Below, one piece after another: positions 22,189 through 28,145 of a stretch of 42,292 nt of DNA. The DNA lies in the NCBI GenBank assembly GCA_030017615.1, contig JASEIG010000007.1:1-42292 (forward strand), in the 5' to 3' direction. The notes under the pieces are model-generated. The model saw only the letters and a program-made list of their open reading frames with translations. It was not told where the DNA came from and made no database searches. A program made the position numbers and the translations under genes. Each line of letters opens with the position of its first letter. Position 1 is the first letter of the stretch. The DNA comes from Patescibacteria group bacterium (GTDB lineage Bacteria; Patescibacteriota; Minisyncoccia; UBA6257; UBA9933).

Positions 22189-22791
22189 ATGAAATCTTTC
22201 AATCTTTCAATCTTTCAATTTGGCAATAAGAATAAAGGTTTTACCCTTATTGAACTTTTGGTCGCGATGTCGTTATTTGTGGTGCTGATTGCCGTTGCCG
22301 TAACAGGGTTTATCCAGTTGATGAGAGGGCAACGCGTTATCGTGTCTCTTATGGCGGCAAATGACAATATGAGTTTGGCTTTGGAACAGATGACAAGAGA
22401 AATCAGAACCGGCTATAATTTCTCAAAAGTATCGGAAACCGAATTTCAATTTGTTAATGCCAATAATTTTGACATTCGTTACAGATTAAACAACGGCGCC
22501 ATTGAAAAAGGAACCGGGTTTCTCGCGTGGGACCCGAACAACCCTAATCCTAATTTATGCGCGGGAGGAGAACCCGATTACATAAACGGATTTTGTTACA
22601 AAAAAATCACCGCCGATAATGTGAAAATAGACAAATTTAATTTTGATTTATTCGGCAATAACCAAGGAGACGGTTATCCGCCCAGAATCACCATCAGGCT
22701 TTCAGTGTCCAGCGCCGAACCCGATGTTCAAAGAATGAATATATCTATTCCCATCCAAACCACTATCAGCGCCAGAACGATAGATTCCTAA
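22189..22791 (+). CDS. Minor pilin 3 (PilW/GspJ-like)
   Basis: 200 residues. Leader MKSFNLSIFQFGNKNKG, then FTLIELLVAMSLFVVLIAVAVTGF, with the expected Gly cleavage site and Glu5. The mature domain has NMSLALEQMTREIRTGYNFS, the GspJ/PilW-type region after the helix, and two cysteines (NLCAGGEP, NGFCYKK). The leader coding DNA again carries three CTTTCAAT units. With the other two it completes the usual H-, I- and J-type set of minor pilins that starts pilus assembly. Confidence 0.87.
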   Translation: MKSFNLSIFQFGNKNKGFTLIELLVAMSLFVVLIAVAVTGFIQLMRGQRVIVSLMAANDNMSLALEQMTREIRTGYNFSKVSETEFQFVNANNFDIRYRLNNGAIEKGTGFLAWDPNNPNPNLCAGGEPDYINGFCYKKITADNVKIDKFNFDLFGNNQGDGYPPRITIRLSVSSAEPDVQRMNISIPIQTTISARTIDS

Positions 22792-22797
22792 AATGGA

Positions 22798-22806
22798 TTA
22801 TCCACA
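22798..22806 (+). promoter_or_regulatory. Consensus DnaA box TTATCCACA
   Basis: Exact 9-mer in the 89-base gap before the gene at 22881. The flanking sequence (TTATCCACAATAA, later TTTAATTAATAAA) is similar to that at 26578. Confidence 0.4.
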
Positions 22807-22880
22807 ATAATTTGTTTTATTGTTTTATTTGTCGGTTAAATTTGATAAAATTCATTTAATTAATAAAACAACGCACAAAT

Positions 22881-23330
22881 ATGAAAAAAACAATTCTTTT
22901 AATTGCGGGAGGAATAATAATTTTATTGGTCGGAATTGCCGCGGGCGTATTGGGAGCAAGTTGGATGATTTCCAACAACAAGGAGAAAATCTGCGCTTCA
23001 AAGATAAAAACCGAGATTTCTCAAAATCAGCTGGAAGATTTGGTTTCTTTAAAGCCCGGAAAAATTATTTACGGCAAAGTTGTTTCCAAAGACAATAGTG
23101 TTATTAATATCCTTTCTTCTTTTATAAATCCGCTTAATCCTCAGGAGAAAAAAGACATAGCTGTCAAAGTGAATATCGGCCAAAAAGATGAATTTATCCG
23201 CCTTAAAAAGGTTGCTCCCGGTTCCGACAACGGCATGATAAAATCGTCCATTAACGACGTGAAAGTCGGAGATTATCTGACGGTAAAAGTTCTCAATGAC
23301 AGGAAAATAATTTACCTTCCCGCGATATGA
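22881..23330 (+). CDS. Membrane-anchored hypothetical protein in the pilus locus
   Basis: 149 residues. One N-terminal hydrophobic segment (TILLIAGGIIILLVGIAAGVLGASW, 4-28) acts as anchor or signal, followed by a soluble domain whose second half looks like a small beta barrel (KIIYGKVVSKDNSVINIL ... VGDYLTVKVL). There is one Cys. The last bases overlap the start of the next gene (ATGA), implying translational coupling to the secreted Ig-like protein. It may help that protein's export or anchoring; no family is recognised. Confidence 0.65.
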   Translation: MKKTILLIAGGIIILLVGIAAGVLGASWMISNNKEKICASKIKTEISQNQLEDLVSLKPGKIIYGKVVSKDNSVINILSSFINPLNPQEKKDIAVKVNIGQKDEFIRLKKVAPGSDNGMIKSSINDVKVGDYLTVKVLNDRKIIYLPAI

Positions 23331-24943
23331 CGAAAAAAATTGTCGCTATAATTCTGCTTTTTCTTTTATCCGCCGAATTACTGCCACATAAAACGTTTGC
23401 TGAAGAAATACCGCAATTGCCGTTAGGCGGTTTAAACGTTATGGATTATAGAACCGGTTATTTTGTTTCTCCTCCAAACGCGCCGTCTGATTCTTCTCCC
23501 GATACAAGTTCAATTTTTGAAAAATCGGTTACGAATCAAATTACCGACTATCGCGGAAGTTATCTGCCCGAATACGCGCAAGGCGAATATTTTTGGTTTT
23601 CCGGAGATTATATCGGCGCCTATGTCGCGCAAGTTAGGGTTGCCACGAATCAAACCCCTCTTTTGACTGAAAACCAATTAACCGCCCAGGTAAAATATAA
23701 AAATAAAAATCAGGTTGACGTTATCGTAAATCCGAAACTTGTTCAGGACAGTTACAGTTTTTTGCTTATAAGCGACGGGTATATAACAAGAATTGAAAAC
23801 GGGGATCAAACGTCAAAAATTAAAGCGAAATGCGCTGATGAAAATTTTTACAACAGCGGATATATTTTTTACGAGCAATGGCTTGGGGTTTGCATAGACC
23901 AAAATGGGAACGCCACCGACGCCGTTTATAAAGACGGCAGAACTTATTTTTTAAGAGTGGGCGGCGGATGGAGATGGGTAACTCAAAATGATATGTTTAT
24001 TCCCACAGTAACCGGTCATTACGAAGAGGCCGGTTCTGTTGGCTCCGTTACCAGACCGCTTAACAGCGATATTGTGTACATATCAAAACCAAAATGCATT
24101 TTTGATGAATCAGACGGCTGGTTTAAAACCACCGCCACCGTTGATTGCGATACTTACGGTTTATCCGCTGACGGCAGAGTCGGTCACGCTCGTTATCGCG
24201 ACAGTAAATCGGGGTTTGGAGGGATTTTGGGACCAACGTTAATTGGAATAGTGAACATTTTTATTCCTATACCGGGAGCAGGGTTTATTGCACAATCTTT
24301 AGGACTTAAAATACCCGATTTAATATTATCTACTGCTTCAATGCCTGGTGGTCTTGGTACGGTGGAAAATTCCAATAATTTGGGATTGGGCAATTGGGAA
24401 TGGTGGGGCGGATTCAAAGTTCCTCCGACGATTGAATTAAGAGTCCCGAGTATTATTGAATATCCTGACCCGATACTGATCGCGTGGAGTTCCGAAAAAG
24501 CGGATTCCTGTTCCGCTTCGGGAGATTGGTCCGGTTCAAAACCGCTGTCGGGTTCGGAATTATCTTACAAATCTCGTGGAACTTATTATTACACCATAAC
24601 TTGCTCAAACAGATACGGCTCCACTTCCGAAACGGGGCAAGTAAAAGTTATTCGTGTTCCCAGATGTTCATTTTCCGCCAACCCGTCCGCCATAATTCTT
24701 CCTCAAAATTCCGAAGTTTTATGGAATTGTTTGTATGACAATGTCGCGGGCTCATCCGCGGATTATTGCTCCATAGACAACGATGTGGGAACCGTAAGCA
24801 ATAAATCGGGAACTCAAAAAGTTCGTCCGTCCAAATCCACAATCTACACTTTATCTTGCAGCGCGGAAGACGGTTTCAGAACTTTTCAAACTTCCGTCAA
24901 TATCGGGTTCACTCCATATATAAAAGAAATAATTCCAAGATAA
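23327..24943 (+). CDS. Secreted Ig-like surface protein, candidate pilus tip or adhesin
   Basis: 538 residues. A signal peptide (residues 1-25, KKIVAIILLFLLSAELLPHKTFA, cleavage near AEE) leads a roughly 330-residue N-terminal region rich in aromatic and Gly residues. This has a short hydrophobic stretch around 308-330 (GILGPTLIGIVNIFIPIPGAG). Two Ig-like repeats follow from about 367, each with paired cysteines (ADSCSASGDWSG ... YTITCSNRYGS and ADYCSIDNDVG ... YTLSCSAEDG). Such repeats are common in CPR surface proteins. Position at the end of the pilus locus and coupling to the anchored protein suggest a pilus-associated adhesin; this is inferred. Confidence 0.65.
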   Translation: MTKKIVAIILLFLLSAELLPHKTFAEEIPQLPLGGLNVMDYRTGYFVSPPNAPSDSSPDTSSIFEKSVTNQITDYRGSYLPEYAQGEYFWFSGDYIGAYVAQVRVATNQTPLLTENQLTAQVKYKNKNQVDVIVNPKLVQDSYSFLLISDGYITRIENGDQTSKIKAKCADENFYNSGYIFYEQWLGVCIDQNGNATDAVYKDGRTYFLRVGGGWRWVTQNDMFIPTVTGHYEEAGSVGSVTRPLNSDIVYISKPKCIFDESDGWFKTTATVDCDTYGLSADGRVGHARYRDSKSGFGGILGPTLIGIVNIFIPIPGAGFIAQSLGLKIPDLILSTASMPGGLGTVENSNNLGLGNWEWWGGFKVPPTIELRVPSIIEYPDPILIAWSSEKADSCSASGDWSGSKPLSGSELSYKSRGTYYYTITCSNRYGSTSETGQVKVIRVPRCSFSANPSAIILPQNSEVLWNCLYDNVAGSSADYCSIDNDVGTVSNKSGTQKVRPSKSTIYTLSCSAEDGFRTFQTSVNIGFTPYIKEIIPR

Positions 24944-24982
24944 AATTTTTTAGAAAGTCTTTATATTTTTTAATAAGTAAAA

Positions 24983-25008
24983 AAGACGGGATTTTTTAAT
25001 CCCGTCTT
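24983..25008. terminator. Bidirectional terminator ending the pilus locus
   Basis: AAGACGGGAT (24983-24992) pairs with ATCCCGTCTT (24999-25008) around TTTTTA, with an A-run upstream and TTAAGTTTT downstream. It serves both the plus-strand surface-protein gene and the convergent lipoprotein gene. Confidence 0.85.
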
Positions 25009-25018
25009 AAGTTTTATA

Positions 25019-25648
25019 CTAGGGCGCGGCGTCGTATATCATATATGACGGCCGTTCTTCTAATTCTCTTCTGGCAATTCTTTCTTCCTGAATTTTCTGC
25101 CAGATTTCATCGGAATTTTTTCCCGTGAGAATTGACATTATTACAGCCGCCATTTCGTCAATCGCTAAAGCGGTGTTTCCTAACGCCGCGGATTTTAAAC
25201 CCGCCAATGAAGCAAAAGGACTTGATTCGGCAGCTTTGGCATCAATGTGATATTTCTCCGTTTTTTTATCAATTTTCAATTCTACATCCGCGGAAATGGA
25301 AGCTCTGCCGGCAAGAATGCCGACTAAAAACCTCGCAAATCCTCCCACTCTTTTAACTTCAAAAATTTTAACGGATATTTTTGCGTCTCCATTGGTTGTG
25401 TTGTTCCACTTCGGGAAAAAACTCTTAATTTGTTCTTCAAGAACAGTCTTTAAAGTATTTGCCTCCTCTGTCCATTCCTTATCCGTTATTACATCAATTG
25501 ACACGGTTTTCACATCTTTATAATCGGAACTAATAATTTCTTGACTGCCAATCTCTTTTTTTACTGTTATACTATGGAGTGTTTTTGCGCACCCCGCAAA
25601 GAACAACCCCATAAATACCACTAATAACACTGTTAACATCCTTTTCAT
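25019..25648 (-). CDS. Predicted lipoprotein, DUF4410-like
   Basis: 209 residues. A lipoprotein signal peptide (KRMLTVLLVVFMGLFFAGC) puts the lipidated Cys at position 20; the -3 residue is Phe, a little unusual. The soluble domain has alternating beta strands (KTVSIDVITDKEW, AKISVKIFEVKRVGGFARFLVG) and a glycine/alanine-rich helix, resembling DUF4410-type lipoproteins. It has a strong Shine-Dalgarno site (GGAGGTG) and a near-perfect promoter (25719-25748), unlike most genes here. It is transcribed divergently from a secreted esterase. Function is unknown. Confidence 0.7.
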   Translation of the reverse strand: MKRMLTVLLVVFMGLFFAGCAKTLHSITVKKEIGSQEIISSDYKDVKTVSIDVITDKEWTEEANTLKTVLEEQIKSFFPKWNNTTNGDAKISVKIFEVKRVGGFARFLVGILAGRASISADVELKIDKKTEKYHIDAKAAESSPFASLAGLKSAALGNTALAIDEMAAVIMSILTGKNSDEIWQKIQEERIARRELEERPSYMIYDAAP

Positions 25649-25672
25649 CCCACACCTCCAAATATTCTTATA

Positions 25673-25691
25673 AATCTCGCCAAGCGAGATT
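25673..25691 (-). promoter_or_regulatory. Tight hairpin in the lipoprotein 5' UTR
   Basis: AATCTCGC (25673-25680) pairs with GCGAGATT (25684-25691) around a 3-nt loop, 20-40 bases after the predicted start of transcription and upstream of the GGAGGTG site. It may affect stability or translation. Confidence 0.5.
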
Positions 25692-25718
25692 ATTTTTTAA
25701 AGTCTCAGTTGTTTCCAA

Positions 25719-25748
25719 ATTATACCACCACACTCCCTATTTTGTCAA
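25719..25748 (-). promoter_or_regulatory. Consensus sigma70 promoter of the lipoprotein gene
   Basis: Minus strand TTGACA (25748-25743), 18-bp spacer, TATAAT (25724-25719). Both hexamers are perfect. Confidence 0.8.
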
Positions 25749-25761
25749 TAGTTTGACAAAA
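25740..25761. promoter_or_regulatory. Inverted repeat spanning back-to-back -35 boxes
   Basis: TTTTGTCAA (25740-25748) and TTGACAAAA (25753-25761) form a perfect 9-bp inverted repeat with a 4-bp centre. It contains the -35 hexamers of both divergent promoters, so a dimeric regulator bound here would control the lipoprotein and the esterase together. Confidence 0.6.
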
Positions 25762-25780
25762 AGAAGAAATGATATACAAT
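25753..25780 (+). promoter_or_regulatory. Sigma70 promoter of the secreted esterase gene
   Basis: TTGACA (25753-25758), 16-bp spacer, TACAAT (25775-25780). A small hairpin AACTGC/GCAGTT (about 25804-25819) lies in the 5' UTR, followed by a GAGGTG ribosome site before the ATG. Confidence 0.7.
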
Positions 25781-25849
25781 ATAAAAAGTAACTCAGTTTA
25801 AAAACAACTGCTTTGCAGTTTATATATTAAAAGCATTAGAGGTGAATGT

Positions 25850-26437
25850 ATGAAAGTTTTAGTTATTATCGCGTTTATGTTGTTAATTTCCTGCGAAGTA
25901 TTTGCCTCTGATGTTATTATTATCGGGGGTTGGGGAACAACAGAAAAGCAAATGGAGCTTTTAAACAAAAATATTGAAAACTCCACTTTGATTATTCCGC
26001 AAACACATATCCCTCTTGGTAAATCGGCGGAAGAGATATTTGAAAAATTGGAGAACAAAGGAATGACAAAAGGTAAATTCGTTTTAATCGGCTACTCTTG
26101 GGGAGGGCTGGTTGCGCGACAATTTACCGAAGATCATCCGGAAATGGTTAAGAAAATAATCTGCATCGGAACTCCGAATAATGGATACCCCTTAACGCCC
26201 AATTTATTTTTTAACATAAATAACGCTGTCGGAAAAAACATTCCGACATTTGCTATTGCCGGATCAAGTAGTAAAAAAAGATGGTTTTTTAAAAATCTTA
26301 ATGACGGAGTAGTGGAGATTGATTCGGCTCTTAATCTGCCTCGTCTTGATGATTTTAAAATTTTCCCGCTATCCCATCTGGAACTTATAAACTCGCGGGA
26401 AGTAATTAAACAAATATTTGAATGGACGAAAGATTAA
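25850..26437 (+). CDS. Secreted alpha/beta hydrolase (esterase/lipase-like)
   Basis: 195 residues. A signal peptide (KVLVIIAFMLLISCEVFA, cleavage near residue 19) precedes a compact alpha/beta hydrolase: nucleophile elbow GYSWGG with Ser83, a probable acid Asp152 (LNDGVVEID) and His176 (FPLSHLEL), giving a complete Ser-Asp-His triad in the right order. It resembles small lipases or PGAP1-like esterases; the substrate is unknown. It has its own promoter, a GAGGTG ribosome site and a strong terminator, and shares a regulatory inverted repeat with the divergent lipoprotein gene. Secreted and possibly acting on host or environmental lipids, which is speculation. Confidence 0.8.
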   Translation: MKVLVIIAFMLLISCEVFASDVIIIGGWGTTEKQMELLNKNIENSTLIIPQTHIPLGKSAEEIFEKLENKGMTKGKFVLIGYSWGGLVARQFTEDHPEMVKKIICIGTPNNGYPLTPNLFFNINNAVGKNIPTFAIAGSSSKKRWFFKNLNDGVVEIDSALNLPRLDDFKIFPLSHLELINSREVIKQIFEWTKD

Positions 26438-26461
26438 TGCCCGACGCGCGCGTCGGGCATT
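26436..26461 (+). terminator. Perfect 26-bp palindromic terminator
   Basis: AATGCCCGACGCG and CGCGTCGGGCATT are contiguous perfect arms (13+13), followed by TCTTATTTTT. The GC-rich stem is unusual for this AT-rich window and starts within the stop codon of the esterase gene. Confidence 0.85.
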
Positions 26462-26781
26462 CTTATTTTTAATATTTCAAATTATCCCAAGCGATGATAA
26501 AGATAAATCTCAACCTTAATCCAATAAAATAAATCGCGATATTAACGCTTAATTTCTGCATAAACGGCTCTTTTTGGTTATCCACAATAAATAATTTGCG
26601 GATTATGGTATAATTTAATTAATAAATGAAATTAAATTATTTCATTGTTCTTTTGACAACCGTGATAATACTAACGGCTTTTTACGCAGTTTGAACTGCT
26701 TTTGTCTAAATCTTGTAATTTAGGCGTTGAATAAATAATTATTCAAAGGTCGATTAATCTCAATTTTAAAAATAAATAATT
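26462..26781. other. 320-base gap with DnaA box and promoter-like sites
   Basis: Contains TTATCCACA (26578-26586), a TATAAT (26609-26614) just before a 22-codon hydrophobic ORF (26626-26694, MKLNYFIVLLTTVIILTAFYAV), and no other recognisable gene. The ORF could be a small leaderless membrane peptide; support is weak. Confidence 0.4.
26578..26586 (+). promoter_or_regulatory. Consensus DnaA box TTATCCACA
   Basis: Third exact copy in the window, 23 bases upstream of a TATAAT. Followed by AATAAATAATTT and TTTAATTAATAAA, similar to the sequence after the copy at 22798. Confidence 0.4.
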
Positions 26782-26991
26782 ATGATTAAAAATTTAAGCG
26801 CGATAGATTGGATAGCGATAATTCTTATGATTGTCGGAGGATTAAATTGGGGATTGGTGGGACTTTTGAATTTTGACTTGGTCGCCACGATTTTCGGCGT
26901 AATGTCCACTATATCAAGAATAATCTATGTTCTTGTCGGATTAAGCGCGATTTATATGCTGTTTACATCGTCAAATTTAGCAAGAAAATAA
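26782..26991 (+). CDS. DUF378 family membrane protein
   Basis: 69 residues, two membrane spans. The signature ...SAIDWIAIILMIVGGLNWGLVGLLNFDLVATIFG... (residues 6-39, conserved GGLNWGLVG) followed by a second span IIYVLVGLSAIYML is the DUF378 pattern. Its function is unknown in all bacteria. It is monocistronic, with a strong terminator directly downstream at 27013-27044. Confidence 0.9.
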   Translation: MIKNLSAIDWIAIILMIVGGLNWGLVGLLNFDLVATIFGVMSTISRIIYVLVGLSAIYMLFTSSNLARK

Positions 26992-27012
26992 CAAAAAATC
27001 GCATTAGCAAAT

Positions 27013-27044
27013 AAAAAACACGAGGTATTTTTCTCGTGTTTTTT
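27013..27044 (+). terminator. Rho-independent terminator after DUF378 gene
   Basis: AAAAAACACGAG (27013-27024) pairs with CTCGTGTTTTTT (27033-27044), a 12-bp stem with an 8-nt loop and a T-run. Confidence 0.9.
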
Positions 27045-27153
27045 AGTAATCCCGAATTTTATGAATTTATTGCTTATTTTTTTAAAAAAATATAAATTTA
27101 ATAAACACAAATGATTTTAGCGAATTGAAACCGCTATTGATTATTTGATTTGA

Positions 27154-27225
27154 GCCCCTATAGCTCAATGGATAGAGCATCCCCGTCCTAAGGGGAAAAT
27201 GTGGGTTCGATTCCTGCTGGGGGCG
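27154..27225 (+). tRNA. tRNA-Arg (anticodon CCT)
   Basis: Acceptor GCCCCTA/TGGGGGC, D-arm GCTC/GAGC, anticodon stem TCCCC/GGGGA around GTCCTAA (anticodon CCT, reading AGG), T-loop TTCGATT. Discriminator G; CCA is not encoded. Confidence 0.93.
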
Positions 27226-27269
27226 CTGGCGGACGGAGACTAAAATAATTAAATATGATTTTTAAAAAT

Positions 27270-27361
27270 GGTGGGGTGGCTGAGTCCGGTTGAAGGCGCC
27301 ACACTCGAAATGTGGTATGCTCGCAAGGGCATCGTGAGTTCAAATCTCACCCCCACCGCCA
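27270..27361 (+). tRNA. tRNA-Ser (anticodon CGA)
   Basis: Class II tRNA: acceptor GGTGGGG/CCCCACC, anticodon stem CCACA/TGTGG around CTCGAAA (anticodon CGA, reading UCG), a long variable arm (TATGCTCGCAAGGGCATC), T-arm GTGAG-TTCAAAT-CTCAC. G73 and CCA are encoded. Confidence 0.94.
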
Positions 27362-27397
27362 GTTGGTAAAATCAAGCGCAAGAAGTATAATTTTTAT

Positions 27398-27922
27398 ATG
27401 GCAAGACCTAAAAAAACAACACATAGGGCAAATAATGAAAGCCGGGAAATTAAAAAACACAAAGAAGATGTTATTAGATGGCAAGCTCCGGAGTTTCAAT
27501 ATTATCCGAAAGACGTTTCTTGGTATTGGATGAGTTTGGTTGCGGCGATAATTTTAGTGGCAATCGGCTTGTGGCAAAAAAATTTTCTTTTTTCTATTTT
27601 TGTGATTATAGCGGAACTGTTGTTTTTATATTTCTCCAACAGTTATCCGAAAATTTGGGATTTTAAACTGGATGAAAAAAGTTTGATGATTGGAAGAAAA
27701 GTTTATCATTATTCGGAAATGGAATTTTTTGACATTCATCCGATCAACGATGAATTTAAAGAGTTGGTATTTAAAATGAAATCAAAAGCAAATCCGTATT
27801 TGAAAATTTTTACGCATTACGACGATGAAGAAAAAATTTCCGAATTTCTTTCCGATTATCTGGAACGTCAGGAAATTTCGCTGTCTATTATTGAATCTTT
27901 TGGCAAGCTGATTAGATTTTAA
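27398..27922 (+). CDS. Membrane protein of unknown function with C-terminal PH-like domain
   Basis: 174 residues. A basic N-terminus (MARPKKTTHRANNESREIKKHKED) is followed by two close membrane spans (about 45-85, WMSLVAAIILVAIGLW and FSIFVIIAELLFLYF). A cytoplasmic C-terminal domain of beta strands follows (FKLDEKSLMIGRKVYHYSEMEFFDI ... ELVFKMKSK), similar to small PH-like domains of bacterial membrane proteins. It lies between tRNA-Ser and tRNA-Arg on the same strand. No name can be given; the PH-like comparison is tentative. Confidence 0.65.
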   Translation: MARPKKTTHRANNESREIKKHKEDVIRWQAPEFQYYPKDVSWYWMSLVAAIILVAIGLWQKNFLFSIFVIIAELLFLYFSNSYPKIWDFKLDEKSLMIGRKVYHYSEMEFFDIHPINDEFKELVFKMKSKANPYLKIFTHYDDEEKISEFLSDYLERQEISLSIIESFGKLIRF

Positions 27923-27966
27923 GGAGTAATCGTCAGCGATATTCAAATTCAAACTAATAAGCGAAT

Positions 27967-28038
27967 GTCCCTATAGCTCAACGGATAGAGCGCAGGTTTG
28001 CGGAACCTGAGATCGAGGTTCGATTCCTCGTGGGGACA
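27967..28038 (+). tRNA. tRNA-Arg (anticodon GCG)
   Basis: Acceptor GTCCCTA/TGGGGAC, D-arm GCTC/GAGC, anticodon stem CAGGT/ACCTG around TTGCGGA (anticodon GCG, reading CGC and CGU), T-loop TTCGATT. Discriminator A; CCA is not encoded. Bacteria normally use ACG with A-to-I editing for this box. Confidence 0.93.
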
Positions 28039-28085
28039 CACAACTCGGCAATCAGAAGTTAGTGTTTGTTATAAATTTATAAAAT

Positions 28086-28114
28086 AAAAAGCCGATTAAA
28101 ACAATCGGCTTTTT
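28086..28114 (+). terminator. Rho-independent terminator between tRNA-Arg and recG
   Basis: AAAAAGCCGATT (28086-28097) pairs with AATCGGCTTTTT (28103-28114) around AAAAC, a 12-bp stem ending in a T-run. Confidence 0.88.
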
Positions 28115-28145
28115 ATTTTTGTCCGCAACACTTATAATCAATTTA

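Noticed and set aside
3206-26586. Replication origin
   Set aside because: DnaA boxes are single and widely spaced, with no cluster, no dnaA/dnaN genes and no AT-rich unwinding region beside them.
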